64,000 nt of DNA. Origin: Sphagnum magellanicum. Its lineage: Eukaryota; Streptophyta; Sphagnopsida; Sphagnales; Sphagnaceae. How positions within the stretch are numbered: position 1 is the first letter of the stretch; every line of letters begins with the position of its first letter. Shown here piece by piece: positions 37,432-48,753 of this stretch. A program made the translations under genes and the position numbers. The notes below the pieces were generated by a model. It saw nothing but the letters and a program-made list of their open reading frames with translations. It was not told the origin of the DNA and did not search any database. The DNA lies in NCBI GenBank assembly GCA_021904315.1, contig CM038918.1, positions 5,781,349-5,845,348 on the forward strand, written 5' to 3'.

Positions 37432-38629
37432 AAGGCTTTTATCAAGGAGAATGTCATATTTTATTAGCTTAAGGTGCATTTGAATTCAAGTTGCATGAGA
37501 TGAATGTGTTTTATGTCCTTATCATCCCCAAACATTTGTTCTTTGGTTTCGGCACACACCTATTAGATCAAGTGATCAATTTTTTAAAAATTGTAACATG
37601 AACCTTCAAAGGTATTCTTAGTTTTGAGGTCTTAATTGCCTTCACCCATGAGGTCAAACTCACATATATGTATAAAGGTAATAAATGGGACTTAGTCAAA
37701 TTTGGTTAAAGGCCAAAGAAATAAATAAATAATTTTCAAACCTTGTTATATACTGACAAACGCAAGTGCATTAGAATAAATTGCATATTGCACTTGTGAT
37801 TGTGATTTATGAATGATTGTGCAATGTGCATAGTTTTCATTGTAGGTTTAACTTTATACTTGTGAGATTATAAGAATTTAAGCTTGATTGTTTGCATTGT
37901 GGAGGGTTTAGGGTGCACATTGCAATGTACTCATAAGTCCTTTTCAATTGTGTTGTGTCGTGTTGTGATGGTGAGTGTTTGCCCTTAGGTGATATTGTAA
38001 CACACAATGTTCATTTTGCATCATTTGTACTTTGGTAAGTTTCTAAAACTTTCCCTAAGCTTGTTCAATCTTTTAAGGGTTATTTTTCTTGTTGTTCATG
38101 AGTCATCAATGATCAAAGTTCACAAATCAAACTTGTTTTGGTTTTTTTTTTCTTTTTTGTTGATCACATTTCACAAATGGGGGTCCAACCATTCTCAAGT
38201 CTTGAATTGATCAAAATTAGGTTGGGTTTTTGTGGTTTTGTTGTTAAGTGTGGTCATTGGCGATTCCGTGAATTGTAGTTGTAGTTAAATGGTTTCAAGT
38301 TTGGACTTTTTCCTTGATTTCAAGTGCTCCAATGCTTGAATTAACCCTAAGTTCATCACTTAAACTTAGTGTAATGTGTGCACTATGATCATCAATGGCT
38401 CCCCTACAACTCCCATCCCCTAGTTATTTTAGGTACAAGCTTTTCTTGGAGCACTAGTTCTTGAAAACCTTAACATTATGAGTGGTTGCATGGTAGGGTG
38501 GCTCATTTTTGGCATCACAATGTAACTTTTGTGTAGAATGTCATGCATTCACATGCTACTAAAATGCCAAAAAATCAACGATATGCGAAATTTGTGATTA
38601 ATTTATATTTTCAACTTGAGTAAAAATAC

Positions 38630-38634
<5 letters not shown>

Positions 38635-38663
<29 letters not shown>
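38635..38663. repeat. (TG)n microsatellite
   Basis: About 14 uninterrupted TG units following ATATA. Confidence 0.95.
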
Positions 38664-38665
<2 letters not shown>

Positions 38666-39239
38666 TAATATACACCAAATATAGTTTAATGAACTTTGAA
38701 GTTGAAATATATGGATTGGTTTTTTCTCTTTGCCTCTTTATATGTGCATTTTTGTATATGGTTTTTATTTGGGATATCTTATATATGGATTCAATATATG
38801 ATATATTGAAGCAATAGGAACATAAATGCAAAAAGATTGTTAGAAAAACCTTAATAAAAAAAGTTATGGACTTTTGAATGGCTTGAAGTGGCCCATGTAT
38901 ATTTTCATAAGTTCATATCATAATCAATTTTTGGTGAATTTCAAAGTTTTTTTAACATCCATGTCAATTTTTTCCTTCCTAAAATGGTTTCTTTTCATAT
39001 GGACTTTTAAAATCATTAACCATCGTGTAATTCCCCATTTAATGATATCATAATAGATTGCCATTTTAACATTATTGTACATATTTTTTAAAAATGGTGT
39101 ATTCATTGAAAATGAGCCACCTTAACTTACAACCACCTTTGCATCTTCCTCTTTCAACACTTTTGTGTTTGTCAATGTTGAACTTGTTAAAACATCTCTT
39201 ATCAAAGTGTTTAAATGAGAAAAATGCCTCAAAAGGAAA

Positions 39240-42200
39240 TAGTACATCCTCATTGAACCTTCAAGATGTTTGGTTAGCTAAACTTCCTTGGTCATAATCA
39301 ATGGCTTAAAGTGATGGGGTTGTCGATTAAAATATTCATTACAAAGTGTGCACCTCCATCAATGGTAGAAAGAGATTATTGGTCGCAAAGTTAGACTTTT
39401 TATACAAACATGTTGATTGGAAGAAAGCCAAAACAAACACCCTTGAGATGGTAGAAGGTACAATATATAACTATCCAAATTTATGCATAAAAAAAATGAA
39501 GCATTGTGTGCTATATGTTTTCATAATGGTGTGGTTTATCAATTGGGCTTTGGGGGAGATTGGGGAGAATTTTAAAAAGGTCCAATTTGTTATTTTGTTT
39601 TACTTGTTGAAGGAAGGTCATCCCATGATGAACTATGAATCCCTCAAAGACTTCTTTTGTTTTATCAAAATAAAAAATGTGTCTAGGAAACATTGGTTTG
39701 GTAATTTGGGTTGGGAAGGAGCCTCAAATGTAGGAGTGGGGTAGATGTAAGGTTGAGTGGCTCACTTTCGTGACATAGTGACATTTTTTCTTGGGCACCT
39801 TTTGTTCAAATGTGTATGGTAATTACTATATCTATATACACAATAATTGGCAATTGAATTTAGACTAACAACTTTGTTATGAACACATCCATGTATTTAT
39901 TTTTTGAAAAAAAGTTCATCCACTAATAGTAATGGACTTTTAAAATTCGAAAATAGGGATTAATTGGCTAGATTCAAAATTAGAAAATGCAAAAAATTGT
40001 ATTGATTTCTATTTTAAATGTGTTATAGTGATTCAATATATGTTATAATATGAGATGAAAAACTCAAATAAAAAATCCTTCCCATGAAAAGTTTAGCCAA
40101 ATGATAGTTATGGACTTTTCAATGGTCAAAATTGGACCATATTTTCATAAGTCCATAGAAGGTGCAATTTGAACTATTTTTCAATTTTTTTCCCTCAAAA
40201 GAGAATGTTTCCACAAAATATACACGAGGCATTATTAATATGGACTTCTATCACCCCATGACATATGCTTGACTAATAAAATAAGAGCAATTTGCCAGCT
40301 CATCATTGAACTAATGTTGTTTTTGGACTTTTATGGAGTTCAAAACTTGCCAATAGTGAGACACTCAATCTTGCATCCACCCAATGGTTCTTATTTTACC
40401 CAACGGATTTCAATTAACCCATCTTAATTGTGTTCCTCCCAAAATAAAAGAAAAATAGGTAATCTTTATTTTCAATTCTATAATCTTGATAATTTTTTTT
40501 TTTTTGGTGGGTCTAGTTCCTAGTAAAAAGTATAGTGAAATTGTCTCTCCTCTCCTTTCACTAGATCCTTTCGTTAATAAATAAGTTCATTTCTTGAAAC
40601 ATTTAATATATGTGGGCGGTAATAGAGGAAGAAGGCAAATTTATCTCGACAAGGGAATAGGAGTATTGATATTATCTACAATGTTTCAGCTATAGGTAAA
40701 ATTAGTAAAATCATAGGTAAAGCAAATGGTGGATAGAAAATAATTATTGGCAATCCATCATATGGTTGTCAAATGGTTGACATTGTACTTCCAAAACCAA
40801 AACTTATTATTTTAAAGGGTAAATCAATCAAGGAGGATCAACCTTTAAACAATAATCCCAATATTGCGGATAATATGCATGATTTGATATTATAGTGCAC
40901 AAAAATAATGGTCAAGGAGTTTCCCTTCCTTGCTTTCTCTTTGCTAATGAAATCACAACTACTAACAATGAACCTTGAATTTCCATGCATGGTTATGTTC
41001 TTGAAAATTGGTAATGGATACTTGCTTTATTGAACTTAGAGAAGATCATTAATGTTGTTATTGTTGAGGATATCTAGAATGTGATGTTGAAACTTTCTTA
41101 GTTCAAAGTGGACTTATAAAAGTTAAGATTGGAAAGAAGTTGGTTTCTAAATTGGAGCAAATGGTAGATCTATGTTTCTTGGGTGCAAACCTAAAGATTC
41201 AATGCATTTGAAGGAGAATTTGGCTACTTAAATGGTGCTAATCCAATGTTGTGCACATCACACCAACTTGGCCATTCAAACCTTTCCTTTTCTATCCATA
41301 ATGTGATGTTCAGAAAACTTGATACTATTCTTCCATTCCTATTTTTCATGAAGTCCCAAGAAAACGATTGAGTTGTAAAAGCTTGAAACTTTCATGGACT
41401 CCAAAGGTAACAAAATTTTGTGAAATAGTAAAACCCATTGGATTTCCATGTTGTTTCCATGTAAATGGGTTGTGGTTGCATACTTGAAAATGCTCAATGT
41501 GAAAATATGGGAATATCAAATTGAGAGTGAAGTTGCAAGTTTTAATGTGTAAAAGTTATTAGATATGGAGTTGATTCTTGACCTCCATTGCATTTTGCTA
41601 CTTCTTTAGTTTGTTCACAATTTAATAAAGTATATTTATATTTATGATTTTGTTGAGGTTATCAAGGATGTGCATATTTAAATTATATGAACTCTACAAC
41701 AATCTTGAATGCAAGTTTAAGGACGAGGCTTTGATCCATCCCATAACCACTTGGCTAGAAAGCATCATGGGTTGCCTCTAATTTTCATTAAATATCCCAC
41801 CATTGATGATGATTAGTGTGTTACAAAGTTGAATGGTTGCATCATTTTGGTTTATATTTGAAAGTAGATGATTAGGGTTGCCTTTACACATGAATTTGGC
41901 CTTCTTTTCTAAAATATGTGAATATGTTCAACTCTAATGTTCTATTTGAGTTGCCACTTACCAAATTGGGAGTTGATGAATGTTTTGGAGGTCATTTATA
42001 CACACTATTGGGTTGTTATAAATGTTGAAGCATTGTTCCCCTTTCACTTGGAGGTCATCACATATTTTTATTATGTGCCAAAGAAGGCTTCTAAGTTATT
42101 TGTGGTCATTCCATTACTTGATAAGTTGAAACATGAGGGACTTCTTTCTTTACTACAACCATGCTCCACAATGGCTTTGAAAATTTGAAAAATGATGGCA

Positions 42201-42453
42201 AAGAATATAACCATTTCAATGTATATGGTTGTTTGTATCATGCTTTAAGGTTTTCATCTAGTTGCCATATTTGAGTATGTGAGCTTGCTAAACTTGCCAT
42301 GTGCCTTTGGGATTTGTTGAAGATGAACATTGTTTTAGTGCATTATTTTTCATTAAAAGAAAATTCTGCAACCATCTAACCACCCATTTTGACATGTGTG
42401 TGAAGATGTGTTCACAAGATTACCTTTGTGGTGTTAAAAGTTTAAGCTCCACT
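39240..42453 (+). mobile_element. hAT-superfamily DNA transposon relic, transposase N- to C-terminus, decayed
   Basis: Conceptual pieces on the plus strand match, in the right order, the plant hAT transposase type that begins with a W-x-AKLPW segment. Order: DVWLAKLPWS (about 39264-39293); NGRKRLLVAKLDFLYKH then KKVQF-like VQFVILFYLLKEGHPM (39361-39620); ANEITTTNNEP and SMHGYVLENW in the RNase-H-like core (about 40950-41020); CCAHHTNLAIQT (41247-41282); SKTHWISMLFP (about 41430-41465); a segment with ELMNVLEVIYTHYWVV (41970-42018); and the dimerisation end EDEHCFSALFFIKRKFCNHL (about 42320-42380). Several stops and frame changes separate the pieces, so no functional product is expected. Terminal inverted repeats and the 8-bp duplication could not be identified. 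Family assignment comes from remembered motif patterns, not a search. Confidence 0.75.
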
Positions 42454-42533
42454 TAGAAATGCACAAATGTGTTACACATGTTTGCATATGATCAAGTTGT
42501 TAACAACCTACACAAATAGATTTGGAAAAATAA

Positions 42534-43246
42534 ATGAAAGTGAATATAGAGAGGGGTTGGCCAAACATGTTTGCTTCATTGAATTGTATGCATTATCATT
42601 GGAAAAATTGTCCTATTATTTGGGTGGATTCATTCACAAACAAATATGGGAACAAGTCAATCATTTTGGAGGCCATAACTAATCAATGGTCATGGATATG
42701 GCATGGATACTTTAAATTGCCAAGATGCAACAACGATTTGAATGTTCTAGATAGGAGCCTTTTGATTCGAGATTTATTGGGGGGTGTAGGTGTCGATCTC
42801 AATTTCAAAGTGGATGGCAATGAACATCCTCATTATTACTTGCTTGTCAATGGCATCTATCCTTGATGCTCATGTTTTGTATCGACCATCCATGAACCAT
42901 GGAAAAAAAAAACACCAACGTAATTTATCCAAGTTCTAAGAAACAACTCACAAAAATGTAAAAGATTGTTTTAGTGTATTGTAGTCAAAGTGACAAATTG
43001 TAACCAATCCTTGTTAATTGTGGGATCATAATGATTGCAAATGTATTGATGACACGCATCATATTAAGCAACATGGTAATTGAAGATTACCAAAGCAAGG
43101 ACTTGGAGCCCACCATCAAAATGCCCAATCACCCTTCTCATTTGAGAGGGGGGTCAACATTTGTAGAGTATTTTCAAGGCATAGAAAAAATTGAGAACCA
43201 ACATGGATATTACAATATGAAAAATGATTTGATTGATCACCTTTGA
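42534..43246 (+). mobile_element. PIF/Harbinger transposase relic (Plant_tran/ALP1-like nuclease)
   Basis: An open stretch of 110 codons (42534-42866) encodes GWPNMFASLNCMHYHWKNCP, SIILEAITNQWSWIWHGYF and NNDLNVLDRSLL, ending YYLLVNGIYP. These are hallmark segments of the Harbinger DDE nuclease domain. The usual first catalytic aspartate (L-D-C-M-H) is Asn here (AAT), while the second (NNDLNVL) is kept. After a gap of about 165 bases with stops, 43031-43246 matches the C-terminal part (ILSNMVIEDYQSKDLEP, then IENQHGYYNMKNDLIDHL). The Myb-like partner gene and terminal repeats were not found. A non-functional DNA transposon remnant, starting 80 bases after the hAT relic. Confidence 0.85.
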
Positions 43247-44311
43247 GGATTGAAAGGATTCAACCATCTTTATTTTTTTTGATTTCACACAAGTTTTGCA
43301 TTTTGTTACGTCTATCATTTTTTTCCAACTTTTTAGCTATGCATCTAGCTTGCCAAATTTATGACATTTTGATATGCGATTTTCAAATTGCTTGCAACAA
43401 GAGGGGGTAGTGAGGTTGGAGCCTTTTGTTACTTCATTTGTTTGAGGTGTTGGTTTGTGCATTGTTGTGTTTGAGTTAAAGGTGATTTCAAAGTGGTTGT
43501 AGTTCATTCCTCTTGCCTTCAGCAATAGTAGTATTCTTTAGTTGATGTTCCTTTGTAACAAAACTTGCTTTCAATTGTGACTATTGTAAATGCATTGACA
43601 ATGTTTGATGATACTATTTTGCACATGGTGATGTCAAAAATGCAAGGTAGTGGGACCCCTTCATCAATAGTAGATGTGAAGGTTGGACTCAATTTTCGTT
43701 GAAGCTTTGATGGTTTTCAATTTGTAGTCACAACAATGGGGTGTGATTCTACCCTTATTTGTTGTGTTGTCACATTTTTTGGGGCCATTGCAAGGGCTCT
43801 TAATGTACCCCTGGTGGAGATGCTCTTAGATGGAGCAACTCGTCTTGCAATTTGTGGGATTTGCATGATCTCTAAGGTAAAAGTGGTGTTGGGTGGTTAT
43901 TAGAAATAGGAACCCTTGGAAGCTATCAGGGTGGTTTCTAGGATTCATAACCACAATTCTCAAGCAAATCAAAGACTTGATTCCGGTATACAACCATGGT
44001 TCTCAAACTTTTGTGGAATTTGTTTCTCAATGGACTGGCCATAGAACTCGCAGTTTATCACTGATTCTTTCATGAAAGAAAACCATGGTTCTTTAAAGGG
44101 TTTGAACTAGTAATAACTAGTAATAACTAGTACCAGCTTTTTAAAAATTCTGATATTTTAATTAAAAAGAACAGGCACTGATAGTTCTCTAATTGTGAAT
44201 TAATCTAAAACCTAGAATCGAGGGTTCTTTATCAACTCATAAAACACTTGGAAAAAATTTGTAGTGTATTTGGAGGGCACCTTATATCCATCATTTTCCC
44301 TCCTAGAAATT
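43247..44311. other. Intergenic DNA between the Harbinger relic and the foldback element
   Basis: No gene is recognised. A 60-codon frame at 43893-44075 has no clear homologue. AACCATGGTTCT occurs twice (near 43995 and 44083). Confidence 0.4.
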
Positions 44312-45264
44312 GGGAGGGATATTATGCCTACTCCTCAATAGTGTTTGAGGGTTCTTATTAGCTGTAAGAACCCACCCAATATTGGGGAGTAGGCATAATA
44401 TGCCTCCCACTCCTATGATTCATGATTTACATAAGTTTAGTTCATGATAAATTTTGCCTTGTGCTTTACAATATGTAAAGCCCCGATGGGTGGGGGACAT
44501 TCCCAAAATGTGGGGCTGGACCTGGCAATCACCTCCTCCTAAAGCCCCTTATTTTGAGAATGTCCCCATCCTAGGGCTTTACCCTACACAAATAGCTCCA
44601 TAACAATGGTGAATACCTGTTTCTTTGTGTGATCTTTTTGTCCTTAACCTTGTCCCCTAATGTACACATTGTGTTCAAGATGGGTGCATGGTGTACTAGG
44701 GGGTTGGTTATCTTATTATGCAGTCTAGGTTCTGCCATATGTGGTAAGATGAGTGGCTGCAATTCAGGACTTTTTGATGGATTGTGCTAAAGATTATTTT
44801 TTCATCTCGTGGTTATGGTATGAACTTTAGCAAAATTCACATAGTTTTAAAAGGGCTATGTCCTATGCCTCTCCCAAAGACAATTTTTGTAGTCTTTAGT
44901 TTGTATGGTTTGTACTTTATATGACAGGCCCATTTATGCACATGTATGAATAGCTTTATAAAAATATTTCCTTAATCATAGGTGCTATATTTTGCCACAT
45001 GTTCAAGAGGGATGGCTGTAATTTGTATGTCTGTTGTGGATATCCTTGATTTTTGCATCATTTGTTTGATAAATAGATCGATTAGCCCCGAGTTGAACAT
45101 CTTGTCAATCACATCCCAACTTCAAGTGTAGGATAAAGCCCTAGGGTGGGTCACCATGTTCCCAAAATAAGGGGCCCACGATAAGGCAATAGTCAAGTCC
45201 CATCCCGCATTTTGGGAATGTCCCCCCACATGTGAGCTTCAGTGATTGAAAGGCACAAGGCAAA
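44312..45264. mobile_element. Foldback-type element with 137-bp inverted arms and nested hairpins
   Basis: The arm at 44452-44588 is the inverted counterpart of 45127-45264. Shared landmarks are ttgccttgtgc, ggggacattcccaaaatg, ccccttattttg and ccctagggcttta. By eye about 70 percent of positions agree. Each arm is itself partly palindromic, because GGACATTCCCAAAAT and its reverse complement occur within the same arm. Immediately outside on the left is another strong hairpin, 44312-44334 with 44386-44408 (22 of 23 bases paired, continuing inward). The 540-bp centre has no recognisable gene. Whether the left hairpin belongs to the element or is a separate MITE is open. Confidence 0.6.
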
Positions 45265-45465
45265 CATTATTATGAACTTAAAAATATGGGAAACATTAGT
45301 GGTACTAGGGGTAAGGTCCTTACACCTACTCCTAAAGAGTGGTAGGAAGAGTGGAAGGGATCTTGCACCTATAGTGTAGGGTAAGGCCTGAGGTAGAGGT
45401 AAAGGCTCTCCAACAAAAAATGGGCTCCATGAGACCACCATGCAGTAGTGAATTACTCCCCCAAA

Positions 45466-45591
45466 AACAAACCACATTTGCCTCTTCCAATTCCAATTAG
45501 ATGTGGCAACAAACCACATTTGCTTTTTCTTATTCCAATTAGATGTGGCGACAAACCACATCGGCCTCTTCTGATTCCAATTAGATATGGC
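45466..45591. repeat. Three tandem 42-bp units
   Basis: Three head-to-tail copies of a 42-base unit (from aacaaaccacattt to ttagatgtggc) differ at a few positions. The length is a multiple of three, and 14-residue repeats are open in more than one frame on both strands (for example NKPHLPLPIPIRCG on plus), so translation is not diagnostic. Confidence 0.85.
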
Positions 45592-48129
45592 AATACATCC
45601 TCAGGCCTAAACCCTCTCTCTCTTTTGAGGTTGTCTGCATCTGATGTGGTCAGGCCCATGACAGCCCAATCCATAAACAAAGGTTGGTTTCAAAGCACAA
45701 CTGAGTACCTTAACCAGGTCTTGGGGATCAGACCTACCAAGGCAGAAAAGCACATGGAATCAGAAATATGACAAGTCTGAGAGGAAACTGGAGGGAGAGC
45801 CAACATTGTCCCCTATTATTACATCAGGATCAACTTTGCCAATATTCTCCATGTCCAAGAGTATATATGAGAACTAGGAATTCTCCCATATAACATCAGG
45901 ATAATCATGTATTAGTGCCTGCATCCTCCAATAGTATTGTTGGATCACGAGAATCCTGCACAATATTTTCTGATGTATTTGTCCCTAGGACTCTTCATGT
46001 CTAATTGATCTCGTTATTGAAGCAAAAGACTAAAATGGAAAAAACACCTACATGCCAGCTGCAGATTGTACTTGGTGCACAGATCCTTCAGTGCTCGTCA
46101 AATCCCATTGCCACCAGTGAGGTAACACCAGTACTCAACAGGTCCCCCAGCAGAGACAGTTGTTGTATCAGTCGATCCTGCGTGCGTCATTGAGCACTGC
46201 TTCATATTTGTTTTGACCTGGCCAATTGCAGCAGAGCTTTTGTATGATTTGTTGCGGCATGCCCCATGTTTCAAGATCTGATGGCTGCTATCAACTGGAC
46301 TCCTGGAGGAATCTCTGACTTCATCTGATGGGTCTCTGATTTTACCCTTATTCACTAATTCCTTAACTACCATCTAATATATTCATCACAGCCTACAACT
46401 GCATGTACAGCAACCTCACCCAATGGTACTTCATTCATCTACAGCAGGGACTCCTTTGGCCATGAGCTCATCTTGCTTATCTTCTGACAAAATAGTGAAA
46501 GACCCCAATGTAAAATATGAAGAGCACATAAGCATGAACAGAAGTTCTCAGCTAAAGGCAGAAGAATAGCCTGGTTAATGAAAGAGATAAGGGAGTGTCA
46601 TGAAAACATCTCCAAGCCATCTTTCCAAGAGAGATAATACTTCCTCAAATTCTCTTGCCTATTGCTACTCAAAAATTCACTTGCAAACACACAAAGCTAC
46701 TACTAACAACACATCACATTCAAGATAGCTTTATGCACATTCTTAGAATGTCACTGCATCGTAGCCTTTGCTTTAGATTTGAAATTGTTGAGACCCAAAC
46801 AAACATACCTAAAATAAGATCCCCAGCAATGTACCAGAGGTCCTGTAGTCAAGCCTGTTACTCCTTGCCTCCAAGAAAAGATAATGATCCACACATCTAC
46901 TTCGGACAAGCAGTGAAGCAAAAGTTCATCTACACCTTCTACGACTGAAACCAAGCATTTGTGCATGCTGTGAGATTTAACAGAATGTTTTTGAAGTTGT
47001 CACATTCGGACAGCTGAGCATGCTGTCAGAGAGATGTTCCATGTTGGATTGTTAGGATCTCCCTGGAAGGTACTCTCTCAACATGGTGAAGCAAGAAAGC
47101 AAATCAAGCTTCCCTGTACATTTCATGCCATGCCATGACAATCTCCAATTGCTTTGATGAATAACCAATAATGAAGAAGGTTATGTGCATCCCTTACAGA
47201 GCAAAGTATCTCAGTCATTCATGTGCAACAAACTTGGATGTGAAAATGAAAACCCATGTCAGACTTTACAATCAAACTGGAGAAATCACATGCTTGCTGC
47301 ATTATCCAACAGGAACCAAGATGAGCATTCATTAAGTAATCACCTGACAATGGACATTCTGCCATGGTAGTTCGCTCCTGTTTTGCTGTTGCAACACTGG
47401 TAAGAAATGGTTAGCATTACAACTTTTGAGCAACCACATATGGACAAATCCTATCAGAATCAGAAAAACAATTTATCACAACTTGCGTGGACTGGAACTA
47501 AAATGAGTTGATGCAGAGCATCAGAGAGAACAAAGGTGGAGAGCTATGAGTGAAAGACCTCCAACCTGAATTATGGTGTGGCATTAATGTATCCTTTCCT
47601 GCATTTCATAGGAGCCTATGTTACAGCCCACTCAACAGCTACCCATGGTTGCAGGATGCACCAGCCACATTGAGAACTCTCTGTTATCCCACACCTGGGC
47701 TAAGTTGACTCCTTCCTCTCCATTGTATTACCAATGGTTATAATATAGTACAAGAATGAGTGCACTTGCCTTATCATGAAGAAACACATCTCCATTGAGG
47801 CAGACCACCCCCAGCCTCTGACTGCAAGGCTACTTAAGATGTGATCTTCACCTGTCCTGGCAAAACTTGCAATGCCCAAACTTCTAAAGGCCCCAACCCC
47901 AGGAATGATGATCCTGGTGGAGCATTCCAAACAATTGCTGAGGATTTCAACATAGTCACAGTGATGAGGCCTCAGTGGGAACATATCTCTGCCTACAATT
48001 TTTTCACAGACTGGAACTCAGACTGCCAAACCTACACTCCTAAGTACCATATGAGGTCTTTATCAAGTACATCTATTGGGGGGGCAGTGGAACACCATTG
48101 TCCAATCCTATGTAAAAATCAGAACTGAA
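45592..48129. other. GC-balanced, gene-like island with no recognised gene
   Basis: Base composition resembles the introns and exons of the two real genes rather than the desert on either side. Open frames of 60-97 codons exist on both strands (for example 46098-46373 minus, with GGPVEYWCYLTGGNG; 47841-48128 plus). None carries a family signature I can name, and no phase-matched exon chain could be built. It may be the remains of a gene, a long non-coding transcript, or a duplicated gene fragment attached to the EIN3-like remnant at its right end. Confidence 0.4.
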
Positions 48130-48753
48130 AGCATACTGAAAGCATAGTCAGGTGGAATCTCCACACCTTGATGTTCAAATGGATGACCAAAGGTCCTGCC
48201 ATCCTTGTGCAAACCACAATTCTCAATACTAATTTCATTTACACCTGTGGTGTCCCCAAGACCCTGCCCAAAACAAAGCTGGCTTCAGACACACAAGTTC
48301 AGATGTGTCCAGCAGCTGGTGATGATGATGGTCACCGAGCCCAGATTGTTTTTCCTGATAGTCTAGCAACACCATGTCCTTGGGCTTCTGGTTCACTCAG
48401 GTTTCCAACAGGCATGGAGCCACAAAAAGGTCATGAAGTGGCTAGCTTCCACACCTGACATGTTATGGGGCAAACAAGGTAGACTCTGGGGCACAGGGAG
48501 AGCAAGAGGCATGAATCCTGAACCACCAGGAATAGCTCCATGATTTCTCACAAGTGAATCTGTCTGATACAGTCCTTGTCCAGTAAGATCCTGTAACTGT
48601 GAAGGCTGCTGAAACTTCCACATCTGTCCTGTAAGGACAAGTTGACTTGTGCATATTGCACCGGTCTCGATCTGAGAATGCATTGCACAAGTCTTGATCT
48701 GAGAAGGCATTCTGCCATTCATTGTGTTTGCAATTTTCATATGGACACATACA
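48130..48753 (-). pseudogene. Truncated EIN3-like (EIL) transcription-factor fragment
   Basis: On the minus strand 48753-48626 encodes CMCPYENCKH and, further on, FSDRDRCNMHKSTCPYR. This fits the segment C-terminal to the EIN3/EIL DNA-binding core, where family members read like CPHSEF then FLDRTSRDNHQLxCPYR. EIN3-type proteins activate ethylene-response genes in the nucleus. Here a 27-base tandem duplication makes NAFSD-x-D-x-C appear twice. After CPYRT the better frame shifts by one base to MWKFQQPSQLQDLTGQ and continues to LPHNMSG (48460). A further open piece reads GHPFEHQGVEIPPDYAFSML (about 48205-48146). The main DNA-binding domain should lie above 48753, but the AT-rich desert begins there instead. 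Truncation, frameshift and duplication together indicate a pseudogene. Assignment rests on one short motif. Confidence 0.45.

Larger units (their letters stand above)
36231..39239. other. Gene-poor AT-rich DNA with two microsatellites
   Basis: No supported gene. A (CT)n(TA)n tract lies at 37403-37431 and (TG)n at 38635-38663. Confidence 0.55.

Noticed and set aside
46098-46373. Minus-strand frame with GGPVEYWCYLTGGNG
   Set aside because: Coding-like, but I could not assign a family or connect it to flanking exons; kept only as part of the island note.
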